A stretch of 64,000 nt of DNA from positions 62,001-126,000 of the forward strand of contig MU839832.1 of the NCBI GenBank assembly GCA_030411725.1, read 5' to 3'. This document shows, in pieces, positions 1 through 13,300 of the stretch (the first letter of the stretch is position 1; the number at the start of each line of letters is the position of its first letter). Source of the stretch: Echria macrotheca (taxonomy: Eukaryota > Ascomycota > Sordariomycetes > Sordariales > Schizotheciaceae). A program made the translations under genes and the position numbers. The notes below the pieces were generated by a model. That model had not been told where the DNA came from. It worked only from the letters and a program-made list of their open reading frames with translations, and searched no databases.

Positions 1-627
1 ACGAGCACAAGCCACCTGTCGGAGGCTTTGGCACATGGAAACGAAGCAGCTGGACGCAGTATACGGATACATGTAGGTTGTGTATGTTTCCGCGATGAGC
101 ACCAGAGCCCCGATCAGTCTCGGACGTATGACGGCTGGTTCCTGGGGAAATGTTGGGCGTCTGGCTTGCTCTTGTGTTCTGTGAGATGCTGCACCGCCGG
201 TTGCGGGCAAGTGGAGCTAGCTGTCCCAGATCTCCCAACGTGTCTGCCAGTGTAACAGCTGTTTGTGCCTGCCTCGACGAGTGACACGCGCATCGAGCAG
301 CCAATGCTAACATTTTGTCAGCATCACATTCCCCTGGTAAGCTGCCCACATCACTCGACACTCTTCCACAGCACATTCTTCATCGTACAAAACTGTGACA
401 ACCAGAGTGGATTCCGGAGGTCAGCCTCCGCACGCCCCGGACCCGGCTTGGCGTTTTGTTAGCTGCATGGTCCGAACTCTCCCGTTTCGGCTGCACCCGA
501 GCTCCACTTAAAAAAAAAAAGACTTCGCGTCACCTCATCCTCGCCGGCAGCCTTCCGCGTCTCGACCGGCGCCGGAACCCCGCCTTTTCCTCCCATTTTC
601 CGCCGAGACAAACGACCAGTCTCCGAA
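1..627. other. 5' flank of the BMT5 gene, no gene seen
   Basis: Reading frames here are short and show no recognisable domain. The last ~150 bases before the ATG at 628 are pyrimidine-rich and hold an A-run (about 509-519), consistent with a fungal promoter and 5' leader. I see no RNA gene or repeat. Confidence 0.5.
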
Positions 628-1671
628 ATGGCTAAGGGTCGGGGCCGGCTGGTCCAGGCGCAAAAGGCTGCTCGATCCCAAAAGCAGCAGCAACAGCAAT
701 CCAAACGCCAGAAACCGAACTCGGCCGATGTTGTCGCCAGAAAGAAAAAGGTCGCCCAACCCAAGGCACACACGACGCCGACCGTGCCGGTTTCCCCGTC
801 CGATGCCATTCTGCTCGTCGGCGAGGGCGACCTCTCGTTTGCCGCGTCGCTGGCCTCGCACCACAAGTGCACCAACCTGACGGCCACGGTGCTCGAGAAA
901 GACGAGGCGACGCTGCTCGAAAAGTACCCCCACGCCGCCGCCAACATCTCGACCCTCGCCGCCCACCCGGGATGCACGGTTCTCTACGATATCGACGCCC
1001 GAAAAATGGCGCCTTTTACCAGGACAGCGAATAGAGGGTCTGGAGGGGAGAAAATAGGCACAATGGACAGGATCCTCTTCAATTTTCCCCATGTCGGCGG
1101 CAAGAGCACCGATGTCAACCGGCAGGTGCGCTACAACCAGGAGCTGCTCGTCGACTTTTTTCGTCGGGCCCTGTTAAGTCTTGCGCCCCGCGGCAAGATT
1201 GTGGTCACCCTCTTCGAGGGCGAGCCCTACACGCTGTGGAACATTCGCGATCTCGGACGCCACGCCGGCCTCGCTGTCGAGCGCAGCTTTGTCTTCCGCG
1301 CCGAGGCCTATCCCGGCTACCGACATGCCCGGACGTTGGGGGTTGTCAAGACAAAGGATGGCAAAGTCAGCGAGAGTGGGTGGCGTGGCGAGGAGAGAAA
1401 AGCAAGGAGTTATGTGTTTGTCAGAAAGGGGGAGGAAGGGGGAGTGGGGAAGAAGAGGAGGCGGGATGATGACAGCGAGAGCGACAGTGAGAGCGACAGC
1501 CAGGGAGAGACGGGTAACGACAGTCATTATGACAGGGGCGACGACAGTGCCCATGATGACGGTGGCAGCCAGACTGGAGGCGAGGATGACTCCAAAAAGG
1601 ACCAAGGGGAAACGTGGGACGGGATTCAGGATGACAATAGCCAAGGTGACGACAATTCAAGTCAGGACTGA
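628..1671 (+). CDS. BMT5: 25S rRNA (uridine-N3)-methyltransferase, Bmt5-like (DUF2431)
   Basis: An intronless 347-residue protein of the DUF2431 Rossmann-fold family. Yeast Bmt5 in this family makes m3U in 25S rRNA using S-adenosylmethionine in the nucleolus. Residues 1-50 are basic and Gln/Lys-rich, fitting nucleolar targeting. The SAM-binding glycine motif is ILLVGEGDLSFA (61-72), followed by an acidic VLEKD segment near 88. The family signature FNFPHVGGKSTDVN spans 151-164, and a Rossmann strand IVVTLFEGEPY spans 191-201. From about residue 275 the tail is a low-complexity Ser/Asp/Glu run absent from the catalytic core. The ATG follows AAAATGG-like context directly before the basic N-terminus. 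The family assignment is secure. The exact target uridine is inferred from yeast. Confidence 0.9.
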   Translation: MAKGRGRLVQAQKAARSQKQQQQQSKRQKPNSADVVARKKKVAQPKAHTTPTVPVSPSDAILLVGEGDLSFAASLASHHKCTNLTATVLEKDEATLLEKYPHAAANISTLAAHPGCTVLYDIDARKMAPFTRTANRGSGGEKIGTMDRILFNFPHVGGKSTDVNRQVRYNQELLVDFFRRALLSLAPRGKIVVTLFEGEPYTLWNIRDLGRHAGLAVERSFVFRAEAYPGYRHARTLGVVKTKDGKVSESGWRGEERKARSYVFVRKGEEGGVGKKRRRDDDSESDSESDSQGETGNDSHYDRGDDSAHDDGGSQTGGEDDSKKDQGETWDGIQDDNSQGDDNSSQD

Positions 1672-2144
1672 AAGGCCAGCAATACCTGAAAACGAAACGT
1701 GTCCGAGCAGACATAGATGCTCGCACCAATCGAAGCCGAGACCGGCGGATGATACACCGACCATCACGGAGGCTAGCAGACGGCCCACCGTGCAGACGAC
1801 GATGGATCTCCCGCTGCACGCACGGTCGACAGAGGCCAACAGGGCGGTAAGAGCGACGAACGCATACCGCGCCTGTGGAAGAGACAAACCAGCAGGACAG
1901 ACGTGCATGACGCATGGCCGATATGATATCTCTCTGCAGCCCAGACTGGGGTCCTGGCCGGCCTGCAATGTCTGGCTGATGTTTTGTTGCCGGCTTCCAT
2001 CGGCGCAGTCAAGCAGCCATGACAGCCGTTCGTCTCATGTCTGAGAGAGTGTGTGCATGAGGCTCGCAGCGTTGACAGGTTTGGGGGGGCTCTCATCAGA
2101 AGCGAGAAGAGCAGAGCAGAGCAAACAAAAGTCATATCATACAC

Positions 2145-2145
<1 letters not shown>

Positions 2146-2176
<31 letters not shown>
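2146..2176. repeat. (CAGC)n microsatellite
   Basis: About seven perfect tandem copies of CAGC, in non-coding DNA. Confidence 0.9.
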
Positions 2177-3672
2177 ACGGAGGCCAGCCCGGCTGCATGG
2201 GTTTGGGTTATGTCCCAAAACGAACGGGCGCATATGCGAATCGACGGGTCAGCAGTCTACATTTACACGCTGTTACCAATTGGCCAAGAAAGAAAGCGGT
2301 AAAGCGGTATGCAAAGGCACGATGATCCCAAGCCAAGTGGCGCCGCCGACCACCCGCTCTGCGTCCGCTCGCACGTCATGTCACACCTTGCTTTAGTTTT
2401 CAGGGAAGGGAATATGTCAATGAAGAATTAAAGTCCCCTCTGCCTGACACACACACAGTACGTGTACGCGGTTTTTGATCTCTCCTCAAAAGTCTCCTGC
2501 AAGAACCCGTCGTATCTTGGAGCTAGGGATGCACACTCCCTCCCTCCCCTCCCCTCTTCCTCTTGGGGACGGCCTTCCGCGCATCCGGTCCCGGTCTCCG
2601 CATGTCAGTCAGCCTCATTCTTTTTACTTAGGAGCAGGCCTCGGTGCAGCGGGCAGTGTGGACATGGACAAACTGCCGGTGTGTGGATCTTGGGTGCCAT
2701 GGTCATGGTGTGTGTGGCCAGATGACACCTTCGCCGGTCTCGTCTTTTGTTCGACGTTGTTGTTGTTTGTTTGCTTCTCTCTGTTGATGAGAGCCTTGAT
2801 CACTTCGGGCCGATGACCTTTGTCGTAGGTGGGCCGGCTGGTGGCTGGTGGTGACTGGCTGGCTGATGATGATGTCTGTCTTTTGACACCCCCTTGTCCG
2901 TTGTCCGTGAGGCTGAATGGTCGTGACGGTGGTGTACTATAATGAGAGTTTAATATAGTAGTTCAACAGGTCAGTTGTTCTCTATTCCCTGGTGTGGGTA
3001 GGTAACGTATCATACCTACTAGGTAGGTAGGAGGAGGAGCGAGCCGGTCCGTCTAGAGTCTCATTGCTTTGTCTGCCGAACTCGGATCTATTCTATCTAT
3101 CTACTTGGACAGCTACGTAGGTATGCAAAAAGAACACGTCGTGATCGTTGAGTGAGCTTGGCTAGGGTTGTTGCTGCACCGCATGGTGGACTAGGTCTAG
3201 TTGGGAAGTCTGTGGTCCGGTCCAGACCGTCTCATCATGTATGGCGGAGACCGGACGGAAAGAAGGTGTGTGTGCTGTGTGCTGGCTAACCCGGTCGCTG
3301 GGACGATGGGATGAGATGACGGGGCCGGTGAATAAAACTAGGTACGTAGTGTAAAGTTCTCGCCTGGCCTGCTTGTCACATGCAGACGTGCAGCAGCAGC
3401 AAGAGAGATGAAAGGTGCAGAACCACGCCCAGGCCTGACGTGCATACTATTTACTCACCGGCCGGCCACCATATTTCGTGTTCGTGCCCCGTTCTGCAGC
3501 CGGGATAATACGTAACCACCATGACTGGCAGTTTGAGATGTGAATTGAGGTACCTTGGGGGAGTGGGTAGGGTGGGTAGGCGCGGGTATCGACCATCTTG
3601 CTTGGCGGGAAATCGGCGATGTTGACGATGAGACACTGTGGGGGGTGGGATATGGGGATATGGGATAGATGT

Positions 3673-3711
3673 GTGGATGGGTGGATGGGTGGATGGGTGG
3701 ATGGGTGGATG
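3673..3711. repeat. (TGGATGGG)n minisatellite
   Basis: About five tandem copies of an 8-base unit, non-coding. Confidence 0.85.
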
Positions 3712-5325
3712 GTGGACATGTGGTTTGGGGGAGTTCCGCGTCCGTGTCAACAACTGTTGGGTACCATATCATATCGTATATATCATATCTGTTATTTTCG
3801 GAGATGTGGAAATCCCACAATCTAACATGTGTAGACGAGCAGTCATTTACCACATTCGATATGCCATATTCCGGATGCGAGATGTGACCAACCGCCCTCT
3901 TTTCTGTTTCTTCAGACTCTCGTCGTCTTGACTCCGTACTGTCAAGACGATGGGTTCAGTGCTTGCTTGCGAGATGGTCCCTCGTTCTCTGCCATGAATA
4001 TCCTCTCCGGGGTGGGGAAGGGGACGAGGAATGCTCCGTTGACATCCATTCATCCCGCTCGTCCCCCAGCCCTACTGGCGGTTTCCGCATCCCTCCCTAC
4101 CGAGAACCCACAGATTCCTACGTAACAAGCTGAGCACTTCCGGCTGGCAAGGTCTCAGCCTCTGGATCCCCCCTTTCCCACGTACTAGGTCCTTGCCCTC
4201 ACATCCAAGGCGGTATCGTCTCAACGCTCAACGGAGACACCAGTCACGTTTCCGTTTTCCTCCCAGATCCTGTCGTCGCCGCCGTCTTCCAGAATCCAAC
4301 TCTCTCTCTCCCTGCACATCTCCCGACCTACCTACCTCACCAAACCCACCCAGGACATAGGACATGCCTAGATAGTTACATCCACAGCACCAGCATCTCG
4401 GCTGATATCGCCATGATCAAAAGTATCTTCCATCCGTTCTTCTCCATCCATTCCTTCCCCGGCTTCATGAACAACCCACCTACCTACCTCGGTATTGTAC
4501 ACTACTCCACATCTCGCGCCGTGATCCCCAGAACCCGATAACATCAGCAGAGGGTCCTTGACTGGCCAATGGGGACGGGTCAAGGGGGGAAGGGGCTTAT
4601 AGACTGCGAATTTATGAATTTGCTTTTGTATCTGTATGTTGATATTTTTTGAACTAGTGTGGACGCCTGATATCTCTGAGATTCCAAAGAGGGACTGCAG
4701 TGAATGGATGAGAATATGTTTGCATGTGTGGGTTTCACGGTGTCTACGTCTACGGCATCCCCCCCCCCCCCCCCTTCCGGAAAGAGTCTCTCCGAAAAAA
4801 CATCATCCCATCCCAACCCCCGATGCCACAATTGTTGTTGCCGCAGAAGCAACCATCCATCATCCATCTCAATCACCAAATTCAACTTAAAAATCGACAC
4901 TCGACGAGTGTGAGTTCTGAGTTCTGAATTAGATAGATACCTAGATAAACCCTTCCTTCCTTCCTTTCCCTTAACCCCCCCTCTCCAACAAAACTCGGCG
5001 CCCGCAAAAAAATATGAAAGCGCGCTCGATGATGATGATGATAATGATGCCTCGCCATATCTTCAGTACCTAGTTCCCCAAAGGAAAAGAAAAAAAACAA
5101 AGAATTAAGTCGCCATCGTATGCTGCAAGATTACCTATATGGACGTGCCCGCTCCCCCTTCCCATTCCCCGCTGAAACAAACACACACTCCGTTTTTTCC
5201 AACCAGCGCTGCAGTCTATATTCCCGTCGGCCCCAAACAAAAAGGCCCCAAAAGTTCAAATCGTGAAAAGTCGTTGAATCGTCCAACTCCGATTCCTTCC
5301 TCGGCGCCCCGCCCTGCAGCAGAAC

Positions 5326-7335
5326 TCAGTGAAGCGGTCCCCTATTAAGCGGTTCCGGCTTCATGGCCCCGTTCATCATGGATGCTCCTCCCCCATCATG
5401 CGTCAGATAGCCCTGGTATCCCGGCCCATGACCGACCGAGCTCTGCGGGACGCCCCCGCCCCGATAGACATCGTTCGGATGGAACTGCGACCCCAGGTAC
5501 TGAGACCCCTGACTCATCGACACACCCGGCTGCTGCGGGACAAACGAACTCGGCGTCTGTGGCGGCGGCGGGGGAGGCTGCGTGTTGAAGGCATACAGAG
5601 CCGTGTTCGTCGGCGCCGTGGTGCTCTGTTGCCAGCCTCCTCCCGAATATATACCGGGGCTCGATGCCGTTGGAAACTCTGTCGCTGTCGGGTTGAACAT
5701 GGACGACGTCCTGCGTGCTGAATCATGCGGCGCCTGCATCAGCTCTGGGATGTGCATCGAGCTGTGGCTTTGGAGCGGAGGAGGTTGCGCCCCGACCGCG
5801 ATATTTCCGCCCTCCACAAACGAGTGCTGGCTCGCCGCCAGATCCCCGGGCATCATGTTCGCGGGGTATTGCGGACCGCGCACCGGAATGTCGCTCAGAA
5901 AAGGCGCAGTAGGTCGTAGATTAGGCACGGGGCTGTGGCCGCTGCTCGTCCCCGACAGGATACTGTGAGGCCCTGTCTTGGGTGGTGACACGCGTGAAGA
6001 ACGCACCGAGCCTTCATCGACTTCCTCGTTCTGATTCGGAGCCATGTCATCATCAGATTGGTAATTCTCGGGCGTCTTATCATCGGCCATGACGAAAACT
6101 TCGGTGCTTGCGTCTGTAACGGTCAAACAAACAGTCATCCAAGGCGGGGGACAAAACTTACCAATCTCGCCTCTTTTATACTGTTCCTCATGCTTTGCCA
6201 CCTTGAAAATCTCTTTCAAGTAAGGCTTCTTCTTCGAGTTGTTGCCCTTGCCGTTGTCATTGAAGAAACCAGATAGAGACTCCATAGTAAGCTCCTCCAG
6301 CTTGGCGACATTGATGCCCAGCTTCTGGATGTCAGGGTGTTGCGACGCGTTCGGCTCCACAATGAGTCGTAGGATATGGATCAACAGGTGGACGCGTTCT
6401 ACTCTTGTCAGCAATCGCTCGATCTTATAAAGCCTGTGAGAGATATACCTTTCTTGAGCAGATGATCCGGCTCAACATGACGGACGCGTTCCTCCTTGGT
6501 GGGACCCCATGGCTTGGGCCACCAGTCCGGAGCCTTCTCATCGCCTGCTGTATATGGGTTGTGCGTCTGCTTCTTGGGCGCCACAGCCTTAACCCAGATC
6601 TTGGCGATGAGTTTACAGGCGTTCTGCTGGATGTTTCTGAACCGCTGACCATAGAAATCCCACACCTCGTCAGAGTTGCCCACTTTGATGCCCTTCTTAG
6701 TCCGGGTGATGACGGGAGGCTCGTCGTCGTCGGGAATACGACGGTTGAGAGTGGCCCGATGCCGCTTGCGTGTTCTGCTAGTCAGCGGTAAGTCATCGTC
6801 CGACCGCTCGACACCGTGCTCGCGACGGTCAAACCTAGGCCTCCTCGAGAAGTCTGGGCCGTCACGGCGGTACAGGTCATCGTAAGGAAACCCCGAGTCT
6901 GCTCGTCGAGGGTCTAATGCTGTTTGTGTCAGTTTCAGCCATCTCGCCCCGTCACAGACCCGTTCAACTCACCGGATGCTGCACGTTGTTGGTACTGAAG
7001 GAACTTCTTCATCTCGAAGATGTGAGGGATCTCTTCGCTCGGGAGGCTCTCAGGACCCGAGAAGTAAGCTACATCGCCCTCGTCGGTGAGGACGGCGAGG
7101 AAGTAACTCTGAACGTTGATCTGACATTGTTCTCGGAGTGCCCGGTCGATAGTCTGGCGTCATGTTAGAATCGCGGGCACCATATCATCATCTTAACAAA
7201 AGTCCTTACAAGAGGAGGAGACCGGATGGCTGCTGCCTCGTAGAATCGCCCATCGTCTGGTATGTGGCCCGTGGTGGACCTCTCCGGCTGCCAATGAGGC
7301 CGCGGGTACGGACCACGTACCCAGTCGGTTACCAT
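5326..7335 (-). CDS. YDR124W-like helical-bundle protein (DUF2841/PF11001), function unknown
   Basis: Five exons by splice-site reading: 7335-7210, 7153-6973, 6913-6449, 6401-6162 and 6113-5326, giving 599 residues in a consistent frame. The start ATG at 7335 follows an in-frame stop. The central part (roughly residues 150-270) matches the fungal YDR124W-like helical bundle: it has a VWDFYGQRF segment, a QQNACKLIAKIWVKAVAPKK segment and a WWPKPWGP motif followed by RVERVHLLIHILRL. The third intron (6402-6448, 47 nt) has a CTGAC branch point. The fourth (6114-6161, 48 nt) is a multiple of three, so the gene reads open through it. The C-terminal ~300 residues are low-complexity, rich in Pro, Gln, Ser and Gly, and probably disordered. 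The related Aspergillus fumigatus gene lies in the subtelomeric hrmA-associated cluster. Biochemical role unknown. Confidence 0.8.
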
Positions 7336-10300
7336 GGCTGCCACCGACTGCGGGATAGCGGGTACGGTGACGACAGCTGTGTGTACAAGAGGGCGACGAC
7401 GACGTTATCCAGCTGCGTGGTTGTGCAGCTGGACGGTTGGTGTCGAGGTAGGTGAGAAGTCGTGGCCAAGACCAGACACTCTAGACCTCAGTGGCCCGAG
7501 CGAATGAGGAGTATGCAGGTCGACGTGGAAATTCTGCTCAAGGTCTGGGAAAGGCGAGAGCTGAAGGGGAGGCTGCAGCAGATATATGCTCTGGTTCAGT
7601 TCACCGTGTTAAGATGACCACAGACGGAAGCTGAGACACCAAGTCTCTGCAGCCACGGGACCCTGCTGCGTGGAGATCTGACCGGGGTCGCTATAAAGAA
7701 AGATGGCCGGCTCACGCCCCAAGTGGCCGCTGTCACCCAGCACGACAGCCGGTAGTTGAGTGGCCTTCAGAGCTAGCAGACGGTGGGTCGAACGTGAGAG
7801 CACCAAGGCATCCCCGCTTATTAGAGACGGGGACGGGAAGGAGAGGGAATGGCAGGACGAAAGGTGGAAGGGCAAAGCTTGGGTTTGGAGAAGTCAAACG
7901 CGCCTCGAGTCGTCCGAATGGGCGGGAACCTGCGGCCGGCCGGTCAGGAAACGGGAGGGAGGCCGGATGTAGGAGGGATCTGGGGAAGCTAATATGCTGC
8001 TTTGCGAGGCGGGCAATAGTCTGGTTTGCCGGTCGATTAGGGGGTTGCTCGCCAAGGTTGACAACAAAGAAAGGCCGGCGAGCGGAGGTTAGAGATCAAG
8101 CCCTGAGTGTTTGCGAGGCGTCCTGGGGTGGAGACGTTGGGAAAATAGCTTCAAACGGACGCAGCAACTGGGTAGTTAACTAGCGGGGATCGGCAGGATG
8201 ACATGAGCTTTCGATCAGCCTTCTTTATGGCTGTCTCCCCAAGCGATGGGGACCTGAGCAATGGCGACGGCTCCTTTGCCGGTGGAACTTTCGTGGCTGT
8301 TGGTCTGCGTTGCGGCGCCCCGGGACTAAATGCTGGGAGAGAATTGGTGTGTGGAGGGCGCCCCTCTACGCCGCGGAAGATATTGGCCCGGAGAGGGACC
8401 AGGTGCAACGGTGAAAAAGATGACCGAATCCGCAGAGACGGGAGAGAGAGGATGGATGGGGTGGCCCCAAGGTGGTCCGTCAGCTGTCTGGCAGTTTTGT
8501 CTCTCTTGCAGGCGGGGTGCTTCTGAACCTTCAAGGGGGGTGACTATTAATTGCCCTTCCCGATGGCGACGGGAGAGTGCAGCTGAAGTGGAGACAACAC
8601 CAAGATAACTTGAGAGAGAGGCTGGCCGCCGAAGATAGAATCTCGACGCCGGAATTCACCCCGTTTCGAGACAGCGGGGGTGGGGCGGTTATCAACGAGT
8701 CGTCGTGGTGCTGTCTGTCTGTTGTCCGGTTCCTGGATTCTCCCGAGTTGGTCCTGGGCTCAATTGGCAACTTTGCTGGACCGAGTACGCCGGTGGTGTC
8801 CAGGGGCTCAACCGTGGTTGAAGATGCGAGCTCGTCGGTCTTGAGAGCCGCTCGATCGGTGTCAATGAAACCAGAGGCGGGTCTTTTTCTGGTGCTGTAA
8901 TTGGGTGTTGTCTGTCGTGCACAGGTGAGACCGGGACGCGGCTGGACACAAGGTAGCTGCTACTGTGGTATAGTTATAACCTCAAGTCGTTTCCCTGGAG
9001 GCGACCGAGATGGATGGATGGTCTCGACGGTCGACACGACGAGAGGATGCGAGGTTGGAGGATAGCGGGAGCCAAATAGAAAACACGGAGCTATGCCCCC
9101 CCTGGTGCAAGTGTCCCCAGCGAGCGCGAGGACGACAGGGTTAAGATAAGGCTTGCTCGGCTTGGGGCAGACGATGCCGTGGATGCCAAGCACGGTCGGT
9201 GCTCGATCCCCGGCTGCCAAAATAGTACCACGCAACTAGTTAACTACCTAGCCACGAGTTGGGACAGGGGCCAGCCGGGAGCCACTCGCATGGCCACCCC
9301 AACGTCCACGACAGGACACGACGCGCCCGCCGCGACCATGGATGGCGACAACGCACACCAAACAAGCAACCCAACGTCCTTCTTGGTGCTCGACGGCCTC
9401 GGTAACCATCCATCTATGCCCGCCGCCGGACTCGAGCTCCGAGTCGAGGCAACGGGACGCGGCCGGCAACAGAGCTACCTTAGTTAGCTGCTGGCCACCA
9501 AGTCGGCGAGGCGAACAACGACGTCGCCAACCAGGCCCAGGCTTGTGTCACACTGTAGCTCATCCCCCAGACCTAGTAAGTAACGGCTGTAGTCTGTACT
9601 TTGGACGGCTTGGTCAGAGAGCAGCGAGGAAGGGGGTGTGCGTGTAGGGGTCGGAGTGAGCACTGCAGCGGCAGCTACAAGTACAATACAACAGCAACTG
9701 TAGAGTAGGTATCTCTCCCATGCCCCATGCCACAACGGGGAGGGGGCCAATCCGCGATCCGGTCAGCGCAGAAAAGACCTGCGAATGGTGGATGCACCTC
9801 CAGGGAGCCCCGCCCAGCACCTCACCTCTCCGTCCCTACTACCGATAGAGCCGACCTCTGGTGGGGGGGAGCGAGGCCGACCTCTGGTGAGTTATCTTGC
9901 ATGGCCTATCCCACTGCAGCACTGCGCCGTACACCCATCATCACCATATCACGGCGACTGCTGGATGCCCACCTTGGTTGTCTCGTCGCGCGGCTGCTAT
10001 AGTTCGACTTGGCAAGCTTGTCTCGGTCGGAGGCGAGACCGCTCCCCCCTCCCCTCCCCCACGACGAGCATCAGCTTCACGGCAGCGGCTGCGGGGTGCG
10101 TTCCGGAGCTAGCTCATCAGGCACGGTGTCGACGCAAGAAAGCCATTGTAGATCTGCCGCCTGAGTGCCGGGCAGAACCAAGAAATGGCACCGTCCTGAC
10201 CGAGGAGAGGCTAATACCTATGCAGTCAGCCGACAAGAAGGGCGCACAGGAACAGAGTGCTGGAGGCTTGCTCACTGACTCGAGCAGTCTCAGCAGCAGT

Positions 10301-13300
10301 GTGGGCGGGAGCTCCAGTTTGACAGCGGTTCAGACGCGATGGAAGAGGTGGGGAGTGCATGATGTGGGAAGACAACCCCAGTCGGCGACCAGGGGTCAAG
10401 CTCTGGGCTCTTGCTTGGGGGATTCCATCTTGGCGCAATTCTGCGCTGGCGAGACTGTGAGAAGAGTGAGCGAGGAGCTCGCCCTGACCCGTGCCGAAAT
10501 CAGTGCACCTGTGGTTCAGCCGCCCCACTCTTGACGGGAGTTCGCGCTTTCCATTCCTGCATCTCGACAGAACGCAGCAGCAAAGCAGCAGCAGCCAGCA
10601 GCAAGCAAGCAAGCAGGCAGGCAGGAAGCAGGTGCGAGCAAGCACGCAGCAGCAGCAGGAGTAGTGTAGGTACGGAGTAGTAACTACAAGTCAGGTAGTT
10701 CAAGAGACAGACAGCAGCAACTCTGGCTGCTTTCTTTGCATGTGTCCCAAACCGTCGACGCCAGGGTGCGCAGGTTGTGAACCGTGCGTGGAGATCTCGG
10801 CCAGCATTGGCTCGCCCGACTCGTACCTCTGCCGCTACCGCAGCTGTCATCTGCGCGAAGAGGGTTGTGATGGCGTCCGGATTCGCACTGCTGCAGCGGC
10901 CGCCGTTTGGTTTCAAGGCCCCCTCCCCCCCCCCCCCCCCCAAGGTGCCCGTTAACTCCCGCGACTGGCAGTGTCGCCTCGATTATTCAACCAGATTGGG
11001 TCTCTCGTCTTTGCTCAGCTTCTTGGCCTCCGGTTGGAATGCGGTCTCGGCGAGCTCTTGGTCCCATGTAGGATGCAAGTCAATGAATGCCGTTGATGAG
11101 GCGAACAGACGCCATCCCATGTTTGTTGCCCACTTCGCATGTTTGCCGGGAACGACACCCTCAGCTTACATACTCGACCCCTGTCCGACAGACACCCTAG
11201 ACTCAACCCCTCGATCCGATCAGCACGCTGCACACCAGTCGTCTGTATGCAGCATAACTACCGCCCTGCTTGTTTGGTATTCTTGTATGGACATTGCATT
11301 GAGAAGGTTTCTTTTTGGGTTTACCGACGGACATGTTGATGTTATTCCCGGGCCGTATCAACACGTGTACGGCGTATTTGATCGCCATCAATTCGATTAT
11401 GGGGTCGCCGAGCGATAGCCACAGCGTACGATGACTAAGGCACCCCGGAGAAGTCCCGGGAGAATGTGTAGACTCAAGACGAGGGCCAATAGCATATACA
11501 TTGGTTTAGCAGAAGTGGGTGGCGGGCATATTTAACGGCTCGAGCGGTGTAGAGTAGAGCGAAATGTTCCGAGGCTTCTGCTTGGGCGGGCAGTGTCCAA
11601 CAGCCGTAACGGAAGACGTTGGATCGTTGGATCAGTGAGCATTATCGAGAGAGCCAAGGCACCTTTTCGCAGACCGAAGGCAAGGGTACCTATCCCGAGT
11701 CCCCGCGGCACCTTTGCTGACATGGATATTGTTTGGAAGCACAATGCAAGGTGAAGATTCGATGCCGCGGCATGTTATTACCGTTGGGTTTACTAATACG
11801 TATGTCCCAACCAAAGGACCGAAAAGTACATACATCCAGATTGACACCGGTCTCATGGCATCGGGACATATTCGGGATGGCGCAAAGGTTCCTGGGGTCG
11901 AAATTGATAGCTCGTTTCCACCAACGTCGTTAGCCAGCGGGACGGGACGTCCAAGTGGAACACCCCGAGCCTGCTTGGCGGACCACTTCCAACCTTGGGT
12001 CCAGCAGGCGATACAGATTGATAGTCTGAAAGCAGCCGGTTATCAGATGGTGTAAGCACAGCCGGTGCTCGGTTGGGCCTTTCTCGGCCGGACGTGGTTG
12101 TGATATCTGAACGGAAACAGATCCTCTCCAAGCCATTGATGTCCGTGTGATGTCGCCGATAGAAGCCGCCTGGTATTGCCCCGCCGTGGGGGTGCCTGCC
12201 GTACAGCCCGTCCACTCACGTCATTGGAGACAATTGGCGGATTTTCTTCAAACTTTTCATTGTCGATCGTTGTTTGACACCAGAGGAGGTTTGAACGGGA
12301 TTCCAGACCTCCACTTGATGCCCGCAGCAGCAGGTACGTCCAAACCGGGAAAAGGTGGTGTGCAAGTGTGGAAGACGAGCCGAGACCATCGCGATCAACC
12401 TTATTAGTCGGCTGTCACTCGCCCGTTTCCGACTTGTCGAGGGACGCCCCTGAGGATGCACGACTCTGGGGAAGCAGCCCAATTGCTGGCCAAACCCTGA
12501 CGGGAATGCTTTGGTGCGACACATCCAACCCAGACCCAAGGCCAGGGGGGGCGCAAGCACATCGATCGAAAAGGCAGGATAACTCATGGATGCAGCCACA
12601 AACCGCTTTCTCCACGCCTCGTCAAGCTTCAGCAGCCAGTGATGACGAGCGACGTCGACATCCAGCGGATGATTAACGCAACTCGGTACTGCAGCTGCGC
12701 CTGTCTGCGCAAATCGGGTCTGTCGTCAAGTGCCGCGGCCAGAGGCGAGCAAGCGTACAGGATCCGTTGCAGCAGCTCGAGAGCTCAGGGTACACACGCA
12801 GGAGACGCTAATAAGCCAGACCCCGTCCAAGGCCCGTGGTTGGATGAAGCTCATATCGCTATTGATGTATTTCGACGTAAAGGGGACCTCGAGTTCGTTC
12901 AATTGTGGGCGCACAGCAGGCGAGTTGCGAAGGATGGAAATCCACCTCGGCGACTTTTGGCTGGTGTCCCCTTAGCAAAGGCTGACCAACCGGGCGGGTT
13001 GCCGACAATGGACAAGGCCGAAAGTCATCCCAATTCCGACCAGGTAAATGCGAAGAGCGGTAAGTGGAGAGAAGCCTGAAGCTAACCACAAGAAAGCAGA
13101 GTGCAACGCAGCAAACCCTGGAACTCCATAAAGCTAAGGACCCTATTTAAATGGCCGGACTCGCGGGAAGTGGACAGCCAGGGTGTTTTTGCGCTGTGGG
13201 ACCTGACCCCACCTGAACTGCCCTACGACTGTACCCCCACGGCCTGGAAACTCCACTGTTCCAGTGTTTCTTTCCGCGTTCCGGCGAGCTATGGTAGCAG

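Larger units (their letters stand above)
1672..5325. other. 3.7 kb intergenic region between BMT5 and the DUF2841 gene, repeats only
   Basis: No convincing coding region on either strand. Frames are short and repetitive. It contains simple repeats (listed separately), a 16-base C run near 4759-4774, and several CTAGGTA/TACGTAG palindromic motifs (around 3011-3031, 3338-3350, 4181-4190). Both neighbouring genes point into it, so it holds their 3' ends. It is unusually long for a convergent spacer. Confidence 0.5.

Noticed and set aside
2146..2176. CRISPR-like array
   Set aside because: A simple CAGC tandem repeat without spacers; CRISPR is not expected in a fungal nuclear genome.
9785..10534. 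249-codon open frame in the gene-poor region (+)
   Set aside because: Arg/Ser/Pro-rich with no domain or splice pattern and no codon bias; a chance frame in GC-rich DNA.
10777..11418. 213-codon open frame (+)
   Set aside because: Crosses a poly-C tract, which inflates Pro/Gly-coding frames; no recognisable content.
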